A stretch of 64,000 bases of DNA from DATLLN01 sp963720885. GTDB taxonomy: Bacteria > Actinomycetota > Thermoleophilia > Gaiellales > JAICJC01. Of the stretch, positions 1 through 8,487 are shown piece by piece (within the stretch, counting starts at the first letter, position 1; each line of letters opens with the position of its first letter). The notes beneath the pieces are model-generated. The model was given only the letters and a program-made list of their open reading frames with translations, did no database searches and had not been told where the DNA came from. The stretch is from assembly GCA_963720885.1 (NCBI GenBank), contig CAVRGW010000004.1, forward strand, positions 248,001 through 312,000, in the 5' to 3' direction. Position numbers and translations under genes: made by a program.

Positions 1-401
1 GCCAGGAACACCTCGACCAGGGCGTCCACCACCTCCGGCCCGGTGAGGATGTTGCCCTGCGCCGCGTAGCAGGGCCCTGTGCGGCCGCCCGCCCAGTCGA
101 CGCAGTCGCCGCCGGTGAAGGTCGCGGAGCCGCCGTGGCCGTCGACCACGCCCAGCTGTCGCTCCTCGCGCATGTCGTCGGGGCCGGTCAGGTCGGCGAC
201 CACCTGCTCGGCGCTGCCGCCGGCGGCCAGCCGCTCGATGCCCTCGGGGCCATACAGCACGTTGGCCAGGCTCTGTGTCGCCACCGCACCGACGTTGCCC
301 CTGGCCCACGGGACGACGGCGCCCACCGACGGGAACTTGGACGCCACCGCGACGCCCCAGTCGCCAGCCTCCAGATCGCACGCAACGAGCGAGAAGGTCA
401 T
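1..401 (-). CDS. DUF1028 family protein (C-terminus cut by window edge)
   Basis: About 133 N-terminal residues are present and the gene runs off the left edge. The reading begins MTFSLVACD and contains GVAVASKFPSVGAVVPWA, a block with GAVATQSLANV, and later WAGGRTGPCYAAQGNIL. These are characteristic of the DUF1028 (Ntn-hydrolase-like fold) family, whose substrate is unknown. Its ATG overlaps the stop codon of the upstream metallo-hydrolase (ATGA, 398-401), so the two are probably translationally coupled. Family assignment is from recognisable motifs; function is open. Confidence 0.85.
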   Translation of the reverse strand, partial: MTFSLVACDLEAGDWGVAVASKFPSVGAVVPWARGNVGAVATQSLANVLYGPEGIERLAAGGSAEQVVADLTGPDDMREERQLGVVDGHGGSATFTGGDCVDWAGGRTGPCYAAQGNILTGPEVVDALVEVFL

Positions 402-1111
402 CGGATCGTGCCGCCTGGCTCGATGTCCAGCACCTCGAGTCCGCTGACGTCCTCGGCCTCCTTGCGCAGCTGGTCGGGCGTGCCGGCCAGCAGCGGGAAC
501 GTGCCGTAGTGGCACGGCACGACCTTCTTGACACCCAGCAGTCGGACGGCCTCGGCCGCCTCGTAGGGATCCATCGTGAAGTAGCCGCCGATCGGCAGCA
601 CCGCGACGTCCGGCTTGTACAGCCGGCCGATCAACGCCATGTCGCCGAACACGCAGGTGTCTCCGGCGATGTAGACCGTGACCTCGCCGGTGCGGACGAT
701 GAAGCCGACCGGATCGCCCAGATACAGGTACGTGCCGTCGTCCTCGACGAAGCTCGATGAGTGGCTGGCCTGCACCAGCGTCACCCAGCATCCGGCGACC
801 TCGATGGTGCCGCCCTTGTTCATGCCGGCGACGTTCTCGACGCCCTTGCCCTCCAGGTAGTCACCCAGCTCGACGATGCAGATCACGGCGTCCGGCTTGC
901 CCGCCGCCGCCATCGGGATCGCGTCCGCGAGGTGGTCGGAGTGGGCATGCGTCAGCAGCAGCACATCGATGTCGCCCGGCTCCACGCCGTCCGGCCACTT
1001 CGGATTCCCGGTCTTCCACGGATCGATCAGGATTCGCTTGCCGGCGGGCGTCGTCAGCAGCATTGACGCGTGGCCGTACCAGGTCAGCTCGAGGCCGTTT
1101 CCGAGTGGCAT
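398..1111 (-). CDS. MBL-fold metal-dependent hydrolase (UPF0173-like)
   Basis: A 237-residue metallo-beta-lactamase-fold protein without a signal peptide. The metal-binding motif THAHSDHLAD (HxHxDH) lies near residue 54, a further ligand is in AGDTCVFGD, and the last His is in VPCHYGTFP. The opening LTWYGHASMLL matches the UPF0173/UlaG-like group of cytoplasmic hydrolases, whose substrates are mostly unknown. The ATG at 1111 has a good Shine-Dalgarno sequence (GGAGGG on the minus strand). It is the first gene of a two-gene unit with the DUF1028 gene, which starts inside its stop codon. Confidence 0.88.
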   Translation of the reverse strand: MPLGNGLELTWYGHASMLLTTPAGKRILIDPWKTGNPKWPDGVEPGDIDVLLLTHAHSDHLADAIPMAAAGKPDAVICIVELGDYLEGKGVENVAGMNKGGTIEVAGCWVTLVQASHSSSFVEDDGTYLYLGDPVGFIVRTGEVTVYIAGDTCVFGDMALIGRLYKPDVAVLPIGGYFTMDPYEAAEAVRLLGVKKVVPCHYGTFPLLAGTPDQLRKEAEDVSGLEVLDIEPGGTIR

Positions 1112-1192
1112 TTTCCCTCCTCGCAGGTGTATCGAGCCCGCAGACTACCGCGGCCGGGGAGGAGCGACGCGTGCGGCCGCGAACACCGTGGT

Positions 1193-1600
1193 GTGCGATA
1201 TCTGACAGCAGCCCGGGCGGCCGTGCCGGCCGCCCTGCTGGCCGTTCTCGGCCAGGCCGTCGCGTCCAGCACACTGGTCGCCTTCTACCTGACGGCGGTA
1301 GCCGCAGCAGCGCTGATCGCCGCGGCCATGTTCGCGTACGTCGACACCGTCGACCACCTGAACGTGGTCACCGGCGCGGTGCTGGCTCTGACCTCGCTGG
1401 CCGCTGCGCTGGTCATGCTGGACGCCGCGGTCTCGTTCCCGGGAGCGCTCTCCGCGGGGTCGTCCGGCGGCCCCGGCGTCCTCTCCATCCTGGCGCTCGT
1501 CCTGACCGTCCTGGCGTTGGTCGGCGAGTCCGTGCCGCGGCTGCTCGGACGCCTCGAGGGCGTGCACGCGCGGCAGCTGCGCGAGCTCATCTCCCGCTAG
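1193..1600 (+). CDS. Small integral membrane protein of unknown function
   Basis: About 135 residues with roughly four hydrophobic segments: around ALLAVLGQAVASSTLVAF, AAALIAAAMFAYV, VLALTSLAAALVMLDA and LSILALVLTVLALVGE. The polypeptide ends in a basic-acidic tail (RLEGVHARQLRELISR) that would be cytoplasmic. The start is uncertain. The frame is open upstream to 1070, but that would overlap the divergent hydrolase, so I choose GTG 1193. A strong GGGAGGAG at 1157-1164 does not sit well with an in-frame start. It converges on the L,D-transpeptidase gene with 11 nt between stops. No family recognised. Confidence 0.6.
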   Translation: MRYLTAARAAVPAALLAVLGQAVASSTLVAFYLTAVAAAALIAAAMFAYVDTVDHLNVVTGAVLALTSLAAALVMLDAAVSFPGALSAGSSGGPGVLSILALVLTVLALVGESVPRLLGRLEGVHARQLRELISR

Positions 1601-1611
1601 GGGAGCAGGAT

Positions 1612-2262
1612 CTACGTGTAGATCGAGACCGGCGTGCCCAGCGTCGCCCAGGCGTACACGCCCGGCGCCTCCGGCATCGGCACGCGGATGCAGCCGTGCG
1701 ACGCCGGGTAGGGCGGCACGCTGGCGAAGCCGTGGATCGCGATCCCGCCGACCACGTAGTTCGCGTACGGCAGCCAGACGTGGAACAGGTACGACCACGA
1801 CATCTTCGACTTCGCGTAGATATGGAAGTGGCCGCTGGTGGTGACGTGCCCGGGCGCCGCGGTGGAGACATGGATCGTGCGGTAGACCGTTCGCTTCTTC
1901 GTCACCAGGATCATGATCTGCTTGCCCTTGTGCACCTCGATGTGCCGGTACGCGATCGACCACGGCTTGGGAGTCACCGAGAGCACCAACCGGCGCTGCG
2001 TCAGCGAGTCGGCGACGCCCGTGCGGGTGAACCCGACCCAGCCCTGGAATGCCATCACGGCCTGGCTCGTGCGGTAGTCGTAACAGCCCGGGTGGTACCC
2101 CATCGGCAGGTAGGAGCGGTTGTACAGCCGCACCTGAAGTGCGAACACGTCCCCGCCGCACATGCCCGACGACAGCACGCTGCGTGGCTTCGCCGAGGCG
2201 ACCGACGGCGCCGCCAGCGCCACCATCAGCACGGCGACAACGACCAGACCGATGCGCTTCAT
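1612..2262 (-). CDS. Secreted L,D-transpeptidase (YkuD domain)
   Basis: A 216-residue exported protein that probably forms 3-3 peptidoglycan cross-links or acts in wall remodelling. It has an N-terminal signal peptide (residues 1-24, ending VASA), a short peptidoglycan-binding-like region (about 35-90, with AVMAFQGWVGFTRTGVAD) and a YkuD catalytic domain at about 105-216. The catalytic signature is IHGFA (H177) followed by SHGCIR (C191). The start is supported by GGAGGGTAGG directly before the ATG. It lies immediately downstream of nuoN (2 nt apart, same strand), so it may be co-transcribed with complex I or use its own Shine-Dalgarno on a read-through message. Confidence 0.92.
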   Translation of the reverse strand: MKRIGLVVVAVLMVALAAPSVASAKPRSVLSSGMCGGDVFALQVRLYNRSYLPMGYHPGCYDYRTSQAVMAFQGWVGFTRTGVADSLTQRRLVLSVTPKPWSIAYRHIEVHKGKQIMILVTKKRTVYRTIHVSTAAPGHVTTSGHFHIYAKSKMSWSYLFHVWLPYANYVVGGIAIHGFASVPPYPASHGCIRVPMPEAPGVYAWATLGTPVSIYT

Positions 2263-2263
2263 C

Positions 2264-3718
2264 CTACCCTCCGAACAGTGACGTACTTGCGGTCCTGGCC
2301 ATGTCGAATATCGGACCGGGAACGAAGAATAACGCCAGCACGGCCAGAGCGGAAACCCCTGCTGTCAGCGAGGCCACACCGTACCCCGGGCGCGGCTCCG
2401 CGACCGGCTTGCGCGCATCGCGGTCGATGACGGCGAGCGGGATCCGCAGGTAGTAGACGAGCGCGACCATGGTGGCGATCACGCCACACACGGCGAGGTA
2501 GGCGAGGTCGCTGTCGACGGCGGCGCTGAACACCGCCAGCTTGGCCAGAAAGCCTGCCGTCGGCGGGATGCCGGCCAGCGACAGCATGAAGATGATCATC
2601 GCGATCGAGAGCACCGGCCGCGAGTAGGCGTACCCATTGAAGTCGCGGATCTCGACGGGCCGCCCGATCTCCCGCTCGCGCACCGCCACGACCGCGAACG
2701 CGCCGATATTCATCGCGGCGTACACGACCAGGTAGAAGAGCAGCGCCTCGGCGCCCTTCGGGCTGTCGGCGGCCACCGCCGTCAGCAGGAACCCGGTGTG
2801 CCCGACCGTCGAGTAGGCCAGCATCCGCTTGACGTTGGTCTGGCGGAGGGCAGCGAGGTTGCCGATGGCGAACGAGGCGATGGCCAGGCCGGCCAGCACG
2901 TTCTTCCACAGGTCGGACTGGTCGGGGAAGGCGGTGACCAGCACGCGGGTGATCACGATCAGCGCGGCGACCTTGGTCGCGGCCGACATGAACGCGGTGA
3001 CCGGCGTCGGCGCGCCCTCGTAGGCATCGGGCGTCCACATGTGCAGCGGCGCGGCGTTGGCCTTGAAGCCGAGCCCGACGATCACCAGCGCTATGCCGCC
3101 CAGCAGCAGCGCATCGTCGCCCTGGCCGCGAGCGACGCGGGCGATCCCGTCGAACTCGAGGTGGCCGGTCGATCCGTAGACCAGCGCCGCGCCGTACAGC
3201 AGCAGCGCCGCGCCGACGGCGCCGACGATCAGGTACTTGAGGCCGCCCTCCAGCGAGAGCAGCTCGTTGGAGTCCATCGCCACCAGGATGTAGAGGCAGA
3301 TCGAGAGCAGCTCGAGCGCGACGAACACGGTGACGAAGCTGTTCGAGATCGCAAGCAGCGACATCCCGCCGGCGCCGATCAGGAGCAGCGAGTGGTACTC
3401 GATCGCTCGCTCGCGCATCCACGGCGTGCCCCACGCCACCAGGGTGGCGAGCAGCCCGGCGCTGAACACGATCAACCCCGCCCCGCGCCCGAACGCGTCG
3501 ACCCGCAGCGTGTGCTCGAAGCTGTAGTGCGCCGCGTCGTCCCACTGCACGGCCACGGCGACGATCGCGCCGACGAACGCCCCCAGGGTGACGACGGTGG
3601 CGAAAGCCCGCGCGACCAGCGGCGAGAGGAACACGCCGAACAGCAGCAGCGCTGCGGCCGCGACGATCAGGACGATCTCGGGTGCGATCCCTGAGAAGGA
3701 GACCGGGACAGTGCTCAT
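2264..3718 (-). CDS. nuoN: NADH-quinone oxidoreductase subunit N
   Basis: A 484-residue antiporter-like proton-pumping subunit of the complex I membrane arm, last gene of the nuo operon. It is hydrophobic throughout, with about 14 membrane segments. Family motifs include ALELLSICLYILVA, LKYLIVGAVGAALLLYG, GFKANAAPLHMWTPDAYEGA (including the conserved Lys in GFKA) and GIPPTAGFLAK. The ATG at 3718 overlaps the nuoM stop (ATGA). The frame is open far upstream into nuoM, but MSTVPVSFS is the proper N-terminus by overlap pattern and family length. Confidence 0.97.
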   Translation of the reverse strand: MSTVPVSFSGIAPEIVLIVAAAALLLFGVFLSPLVARAFATVVTLGAFVGAIVAVAVQWDDAAHYSFEHTLRVDAFGRGAGLIVFSAGLLATLVAWGTPWMRERAIEYHSLLLIGAGGMSLLAISNSFVTVFVALELLSICLYILVAMDSNELLSLEGGLKYLIVGAVGAALLLYGAALVYGSTGHLEFDGIARVARGQGDDALLLGGIALVIVGLGFKANAAPLHMWTPDAYEGAPTPVTAFMSAATKVAALIVITRVLVTAFPDQSDLWKNVLAGLAIASFAIGNLAALRQTNVKRMLAYSTVGHTGFLLTAVAADSPKGAEALLFYLVVYAAMNIGAFAVVAVREREIGRPVEIRDFNGYAYSRPVLSIAMIIFMLSLAGIPPTAGFLAKLAVFSAAVDSDLAYLAVCGVIATMVALVYYLRIPLAVIDRDARKPVAEPRPGYGVASLTAGVSALAVLALFFVPGPIFDMARTASTSLFGG

Positions 3719-5139
3719 CAGCCGAACCCTCCCAGCCGCTCCATCACGCCGAACGGGTACGCCGACAGCACCAGCAGGATCAGCACCAGCGGGACGGCGA
3801 TGCCCAGCTCGCCCAGGCGCAGGTCGGGCGTCTCCGGCGACACGTTCGGCCCGTCGCCCTCGTGGGCGAGCGCCGAGTACCAGCGGAGCATGTACATGGC
3901 GGCCAGCACGATCGCGCAGGCGGCCGCGGCGCCGACCAGCGCCTGGAACTGGAACGCGCCGATCAGGATGTAGATCTCCGAGACGAACACCGCGGAGCCG
4001 GGAACGGCCAGCGCGAACAACGCGGTGATCAGGAGGATCGTGGAGATGACCGGCCGGCCGTTGGCCAGGCCGCCCAGGTAGCGGAATGCGTCCGTACCGC
4101 AGCGCAGCTCGATCAGGCCGATCAGCAGGAACGCGGCCAGCGAGACCACTCCGTGGTTGACCATCTGGAACTTGGCGCCGGTGATGCCGTTGTCGGTGAA
4201 GACGAAGATTCCGATCACGATCAGATTCATCTGGCCGAGGCTGGAGTAAGCGACGACGCCCCGGGCATCCGGCTGGCGGAAGGCGATCAGCGAGCCGTAC
4301 AGCAGTCCGGCCAGCGCCAGCCCGACGAACCACCACTGCAGGTCCTCGGCGTTGCGCGCAAACAGCGGCAGTGCGATTGCGATCAGCCCGTAGGCGCCGG
4401 CCTTGGAGATCACACCGGAGAGCAGCGCCGTCACCTCGGGCGACGCCTGCCGGTAGGTGATCGGCAGCCAGCCGTGCAGCGGAAACAGCGGCGCCTTGAT
4501 GCAGAACGCCGCGCAGAAGGCCAGGAACGGCCAGGTCGAGTCGAACCCGCGGCCGGTCAGCACGTCGAGCTGGAACGAGTTGCCGTGGATACCCACCCAG
4601 GCGACGGCGACCAGCATCAGCAGCGAGCCGATCAGCGTGTAGATGAAGAACGTCAGCGTCGCCCGTCGCCGCTGCTCGCCGCCCCAGACGGCGATCAGCA
4701 CGTACAGCGGGATCATCATCGCCTCCCAGCCGACGTAGAAGAGCACGATGTCGCGCGCGGTGAACAGCAGCACGAGCGCGCACTCCAGCCCAAGCAGCAG
4801 GGCGAAGTAGACGCGCGGGCGCTCGCGGCCGGCCCACGAGGCGGCCGCGGCCGCGGCGGCGACCCCGACGGCGGTGAGCAGCACCATGAAGAGCGACAGC
4901 CCGCCCATGCCGACGTGGAAGCGGACGTCGGCGATGCCCAGGAAGTCGGTGATCCAGACCTTGTCCGTGACGAACTGCGTGCCCTTGTCGGAGTCGAACT
5001 GGATCAGCGCGATCACACCCAGCGCGCACTCCACGAGCGCGGCGAGCAGGGCAAGGCCCTCCGTCATGCGCCGCTCGAGCGGCGCCAGGCCGACGACCAG
5101 GCCTGCGATCAGCGGGAGCAGGATCAGGGCGGTGGTCAC
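3718..5139 (-). CDS. nuoM: NADH-quinone oxidoreductase subunit M
   Basis: A 473-residue antiporter-like membrane subunit that pumps protons in complex I. Signatures include FYVGWEAMMIPLYVLI (with the conserved transmembrane Glu), CIKAPLFPLHGWLP with the conserved Lys, AYSSLGQMN and a C-terminal VFVSEIYILIGAF. The start is GTG at 5139, overlapping the nuoL stop by GTGA. Length and spacing fit the family. About 14 membrane spans are predicted by eye. Confidence 0.97.
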   Translation of the reverse strand: MTTALILLPLIAGLVVGLAPLERRMTEGLALLAALVECALGVIALIQFDSDKGTQFVTDKVWITDFLGIADVRFHVGMGGLSLFMVLLTAVGVAAAAAAASWAGRERPRVYFALLLGLECALVLLFTARDIVLFYVGWEAMMIPLYVLIAVWGGEQRRRATLTFFIYTLIGSLLMLVAVAWVGIHGNSFQLDVLTGRGFDSTWPFLAFCAAFCIKAPLFPLHGWLPITYRQASPEVTALLSGVISKAGAYGLIAIALPLFARNAEDLQWWFVGLALAGLLYGSLIAFRQPDARGVVAYSSLGQMNLIVIGIFVFTDNGITGAKFQMVNHGVVSLAAFLLIGLIELRCGTDAFRYLGGLANGRPVISTILLITALFALAVPGSAVFVSEIYILIGAFQFQALVGAAAACAIVLAAMYMLRWYSALAHEGDGPNVSPETPDLRLGELGIAVPLVLILLVLSAYPFGVMERLGGFG

Positions 5140-7034
5140 AGCGCCGCCTGGTTCAGGAGGTAGGCGCCGACGATCAGCGCGCCCAGGACGACGGCGACGG
5201 CGTACTCGCGGACGACCCCGGTCTGCGCCTCGGCGACCAGCCGGCCGGTGGTGGCGACCACGAACGCTGTCGCCTTGACGGAGCCGCCGATGATCCAGTC
5301 CTCGACCACCCGGTTCGTCCAGGTGGCGAGGAACGCCGCAGGCCGGTAGGCGACGGCGTCGTACAGCTCGTCCCAGTAGAACTTGTGGTCGGCGGCGGTG
5401 GTCATCACGCCGAACCGCTTCCGCAGGGCCGCCGAGCGGCCGGGGGCGGCATACAGGTTCCACACGAACCAGGCGCCGATGATCGAGACCGACCACGAGA
5501 TGAGCGTCGTGATCGTGTCGTCGGCCACGCTCGGCTCGATGTCCGGCGCGGTGTTCGCCAGGAAGTCGGCGAAGAAGTTGGTGAAGCCGAAGCCCAGCGC
5601 CAGGAAACCGGACAGGATGGCGCCGGCGGCCAGCACGCAGACCGGCCAGAACATCGTCCAGGGCGCCTCGCCGTGGCCGGTGTGGAGATGCTCCTTGGCG
5701 AAGTCGGACATGTCGCCGTAGAACACGAGCCGCATCAGCCGGGTCGCGTAGATGCCGGTGAAGAAGGCGCCGATCAGGCCGCCCGCCCAGACGATCCAGG
5801 CGGTGGTCGACCCGGACTCCATCGCTCCCGCCAGGATCTCGTCCTTGGACAGCGGGAAGAAGCCGATCAGCGCGATCGTGCCCACCCACATCAGCTTGGT
5901 GGTGTGGGGCATGACCTTCGACAGGCCGCCCATCCGCCGGACGTCCTGCTCGTTGGCCAGGGCGTGGATGACGATGCCGGCGCCCAGGAACAGCAGGGCC
6001 TTGAAGAACGCGTGGGTGAGCAGGTGGAACATGCCGGCCGCGTACTCGCCGACGCCGACGGCGGCGAACATGTACCCGATCTGGCTCATCGTCGAGTAGG
6101 CGATGATGCGTTTGATGTCCGTCTGGACGACGGCGATGACCCCCGCCATGAGCAGGGTCGCCACGCCCAGCAGCGCCGTCAGCGATGCGATGTCCGGCGC
6201 GTTGGCGAACAGCACGTGACAGCGCGCGACCAGGTAGACGCCGGCCGTCACCATGGTGGCCGCGTGGATCAGCGCGGAGACCGGCGTCGGGCCCTCCATC
6301 GCGTCCGGAAGCCAGGTGTGGAGCGGGATCTGGGCGGACTTGGCGACGGCGCCGACCAGCAGCAGGAAGGCCACCCAGTTGGCGGTGTCACCGCCCTTCG
6401 CCCACACCTCGGGGCCCTTGGTGAAGACCGCGTGGTAGTCGGTCGTCCCCAGGTCGCGGACCATGAAGAAGATGGCGATCGCGATGCCCACGTCGCCGAT
6501 CGCGTTCATCACGAACGCCTTCTTGGCGGCGACGACCGGCGCGCGCTGCTCGTGCCAGAACCCGATCAGCAGGTACGACGAGAGGCCGACCAGGCCCCAG
6601 CCGGCCAGCAGCAGCACGAAGTTGCCGGCCATCACCAGCAGCAGCATCGAGAACAGGAACATGTCGAGGTAGGCGAAGAACCGGCGTTCCTTGGGGTCGC
6701 CGTGCATGTAGCCGATCGAGTACATGACGATCAGCGACCCGATGCCGGAGACGATCAGCATCTCGACCACCGCCAGCTGGTCGACCTGGATCATCAGCGG
6801 CACGTGGAAGCTCGGCGAGCCCGCCCAGGTGTACAGCGTGAAGACGTGGCCGCGGGAGCTCTCGTCCTCGCCCAGGATCTGGAAGAACACGATCGCCGCG
6901 CACAGGAATGCGGCGAAGGCGAAGCCGGTGCCCAGCCAGGCCGCGACCTCGCGCGTCACCCGCGTATGCAGCAGCGCGAGCAGCGCCACGCCGGCCAGCG
7001 GGAGGAACAGACAGAGCCAGGACAGGGTTTCCAT
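5136..7034 (-). CDS. nuoL: NADH-quinone oxidoreductase subunit L
   Basis: A 632-residue subunit, the largest antiporter-like component of the complex I membrane arm; in the family its C-terminus carries the long lateral helix. Recognisable blocks are LLAGWGLVGLSSYLLIGFWH, GAVAKSAQIPLHTWLPDAME with the conserved Lys, SALIHAATMVTAGVYL, AYSTMSQIGYMFAAVG and HAFFKALLFLGAG. It lies between nuoK (3 nt gap) and nuoM (4-nt overlap). The ATG at 7034 agrees with the family N-terminus (METLSWLCLFLPLAG). Confidence 0.97.
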   Translation of the reverse strand: METLSWLCLFLPLAGVALLALLHTRVTREVAAWLGTGFAFAAFLCAAIVFFQILGEDESSRGHVFTLYTWAGSPSFHVPLMIQVDQLAVVEMLIVSGIGSLIVMYSIGYMHGDPKERRFFAYLDMFLFSMLLLVMAGNFVLLLAGWGLVGLSSYLLIGFWHEQRAPVVAAKKAFVMNAIGDVGIAIAIFFMVRDLGTTDYHAVFTKGPEVWAKGGDTANWVAFLLLVGAVAKSAQIPLHTWLPDAMEGPTPVSALIHAATMVTAGVYLVARCHVLFANAPDIASLTALLGVATLLMAGVIAVVQTDIKRIIAYSTMSQIGYMFAAVGVGEYAAGMFHLLTHAFFKALLFLGAGIVIHALANEQDVRRMGGLSKVMPHTTKLMWVGTIALIGFFPLSKDEILAGAMESGSTTAWIVWAGGLIGAFFTGIYATRLMRLVFYGDMSDFAKEHLHTGHGEAPWTMFWPVCVLAAGAILSGFLALGFGFTNFFADFLANTAPDIEPSVADDTITTLISWSVSIIGAWFVWNLYAAPGRSAALRKRFGVMTTAADHKFYWDELYDAVAYRPAAFLATWTNRVVEDWIIGGSVKATAFVVATTGRLVAEAQTGVVREYAVAVVLGALIVGAYLLNQAAL

Positions 7035-7037
7035 CGG

Positions 7038-7343
7038 CTAGTCCCTGAGCGCCGTCAGCGAGTCGGTGTCGAGCTCCATCCGCCGGCGGGCCATGGCGAC
7101 GACCAGGCCGAGGCCGATCACGACCTCGGAGGCCGCGATGGCCATCACGACCAGGGCGAAGACCTGCCCGTCCTGCGTGCCCCACTGGCGGGAGAACGCG
7201 ATCAGCGCCAGGTTGCACGAGTTGAGCATCAGCTCCACGGACAGCAGCACGATCAGCGGGCTGCGGCGGATGAACACGCCGTACAGGCCGATCCCGAACA
7301 GGATCGCCGACACGCCGATGTAGTACTCGACGCCGACCGGCAT
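7038..7343 (-). CDS. nuoK: NADH-quinone oxidoreductase subunit K
   Basis: A 101-residue, three-helix membrane subunit of complex I (MrpC-like). The family blocks LSVELMLNSCNLALIAFSR and VMAIAASEVVIGLGLVVAM are clear, and the glutamates in VELM and SEVV are the conserved membrane-buried acids needed for coupling. The ATG overlaps the nuoJ stop (ATGA at 7342-7345). Confidence 0.97.
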   Translation of the reverse strand: MPVGVEYYIGVSAILFGIGLYGVFIRRSPLIVLLSVELMLNSCNLALIAFSRQWGTQDGQVFALVVMAIAASEVVIGLGLVVAMARRRMELDTDSLTALRD

Positions 7344-7999
7344 CAGCCTCCGCCCTCCTTGGGCGGCACGTGATGCACCGGGAACGTGGTTTCGGCGCCC
7401 ATCACCAGCGTCTGCAGCTCCGGCTCCGGATGCTTGATCTGCTCGGTGAACGGCTCCGCCTCGTCCGGCCCGCGCGGCGCCGGGCGGCGCGCGCCCAGCA
7501 CGACGCCGCCGACAGCGGCGACCAGCAGGACGACGGATGCGACCTCGAACCCCAGCAGGTACGTACTGAACAGCGGCACGGAGACGGCCTCGGCGCTGCC
7601 GAAGCTGCCGGCGACGTCCGGCGCGCCGCCGAACTCGTGGGACGTGATCGCCAGCACGACCTCGGTGACCAGCGCTCCGCCGGCGATCAACGCGGCGGCC
7701 AGCTGCCAGACGGGTGTGTCACGCGACGGCTCGTCCGCGGCACCGCCCAGGTACGCGATCACGAACAGGAACATGATCATCACGGCCCCGGCGTAGACGA
7801 TCACCTGCGCCGCCGCCAGGAAGTCGGCGTTCAGCAGCAGGTAGAAGGTCGCCAGCGACACCAGGTTGAGGATCAGCCAGAGCGCCGAGCGAAACGGGTT
7901 GCCGGACAGGACGACGCCCAGGGCCGAGGCGATGGCGAGGGCGGTCGCGGCGATGAAGACGATGGTTTCGGCGGTGCCGGCGCCGATCAGATCGCTCAC
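7343..7999 (-). CDS. nuoJ: NADH-quinone oxidoreductase subunit J
   Basis: A 218-residue membrane subunit of complex I. Diagnostic blocks are NPFRSALWLILNLVSLATFY, LLNADFLAAAQVIVYAGAVM and MFLFVIAYLG. The C-terminal 45 residues are hydrophilic and Pro-rich, as in many actinobacterial NuoJ proteins. Start is GTG at 7999, overlapping the nuoI stop by GTGA. The frame is open further upstream across nuoI, but MSDLIGAG fits the family start. Confidence 0.95.
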   Translation of the reverse strand: MSDLIGAGTAETIVFIAATALAIASALGVVLSGNPFRSALWLILNLVSLATFYLLLNADFLAAAQVIVYAGAVMIMFLFVIAYLGGAADEPSRDTPVWQLAAALIAGGALVTEVVLAITSHEFGGAPDVAGSFGSAEAVSVPLFSTYLLGFEVASVVLLVAAVGGVVLGARRPAPRGPDEAEPFTEQIKHPEPELQTLVMGAETTFPVHHVPPKEGGG

Positions 8000-8487
8000 T
8001 GATCCGTCTCCCCGCCCACCACGTCGAACGGATCGACCGGGGCCACGGGCGTGCGGCGCGGCTCCGGCGACGGCGCCAGCAGCATCTCCTTGGTGTAGAC
8101 CATCGCCTCGCGCGACATCTCGGCCAGCTCGTAGTCGTGGCCCAGCGTGATCGCGTCGAACGGACAGGCGATCTCGCAGTAGCCGCAGTAGATGCAGCGC
8201 GACAGGTTGATCTCGTAGATGCGGGCGTGGCGCTCGCCGGGCGAGATCGGCGCGGCCGGGTCGTTCTCGGCGGCGACGACGCGGATGCAGTCCGCAGGAC
8301 AGGCCGCCGCGCACAGCGAGCAGCCGACGCACTTCTCCAATCCGTTCTCGTGGCGGTGCAGGCGGTGCCGGCCGCGGAAGCGCGGGTACACCGGCCGCTT
8401 GTACTCGGGGAACTGCTGCGTCACCGGCTTGCGGAACAGGTGCCGGAAGGTGACGGCGAAGCCCTTGACCTGGTCGACAGCGCTCAT
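7996..8487 (-). CDS. nuoI: NADH-quinone oxidoreductase subunit I (two 4Fe-4S clusters)
   Basis: A 163-residue ferredoxin-like subunit that carries clusters N6a and N6b between the peripheral arm and the quinone site. Two CxxCxxCxxxCP motifs are present: C53/56/59/63 in CVGCSLCAAACP and C98/101/104/108 in CIYCGYCEIACP. The N-terminal amphipathic region FRHLFRKPVTQQFPE matches the membrane-anchoring helices of the family. ATG at 8487 overlaps the nuoH stop by ATGA. Confidence 0.97.
   Translation of the reverse strand: MSAVDQVKGFAVTFRHLFRKPVTQQFPEYKRPVYPRFRGRHRLHRHENGLEKCVGCSLCAAACPADCIRVVAAENDPAAPISPGERHARIYEINLSRCIYCGYCEIACPFDAITLGHDYELAEMSREAMVYTKEMLLAPSPEPRRTPVAPVDPFDVVGGETDQ

Noticed and set aside
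757..2430. A 557-codon open frame on the plus strand across 757-2430
   Set aside because: It is Arg/Pro-rich, opposes the metallo-hydrolase, transpeptidase and nuoN, and has no domain; an artefact of GC-rich sequence.
2264..5029. nuoN frame open for 921 codons, suggesting a fused nuoM-nuoN protein
   Set aside because: The upstream half is merely the open alternate frame over nuoM; the ATGA junction and family N-terminus at 3718 define two genes.
5385..7373. A 662-codon open frame on the plus strand opposite nuoL-nuoK
   Set aside because: It is antisense to well-conserved complex I genes, rich in Arg, Gln, Asp, Gly and His without any motif, a typical by-product of high-GC codon use on the other strand.
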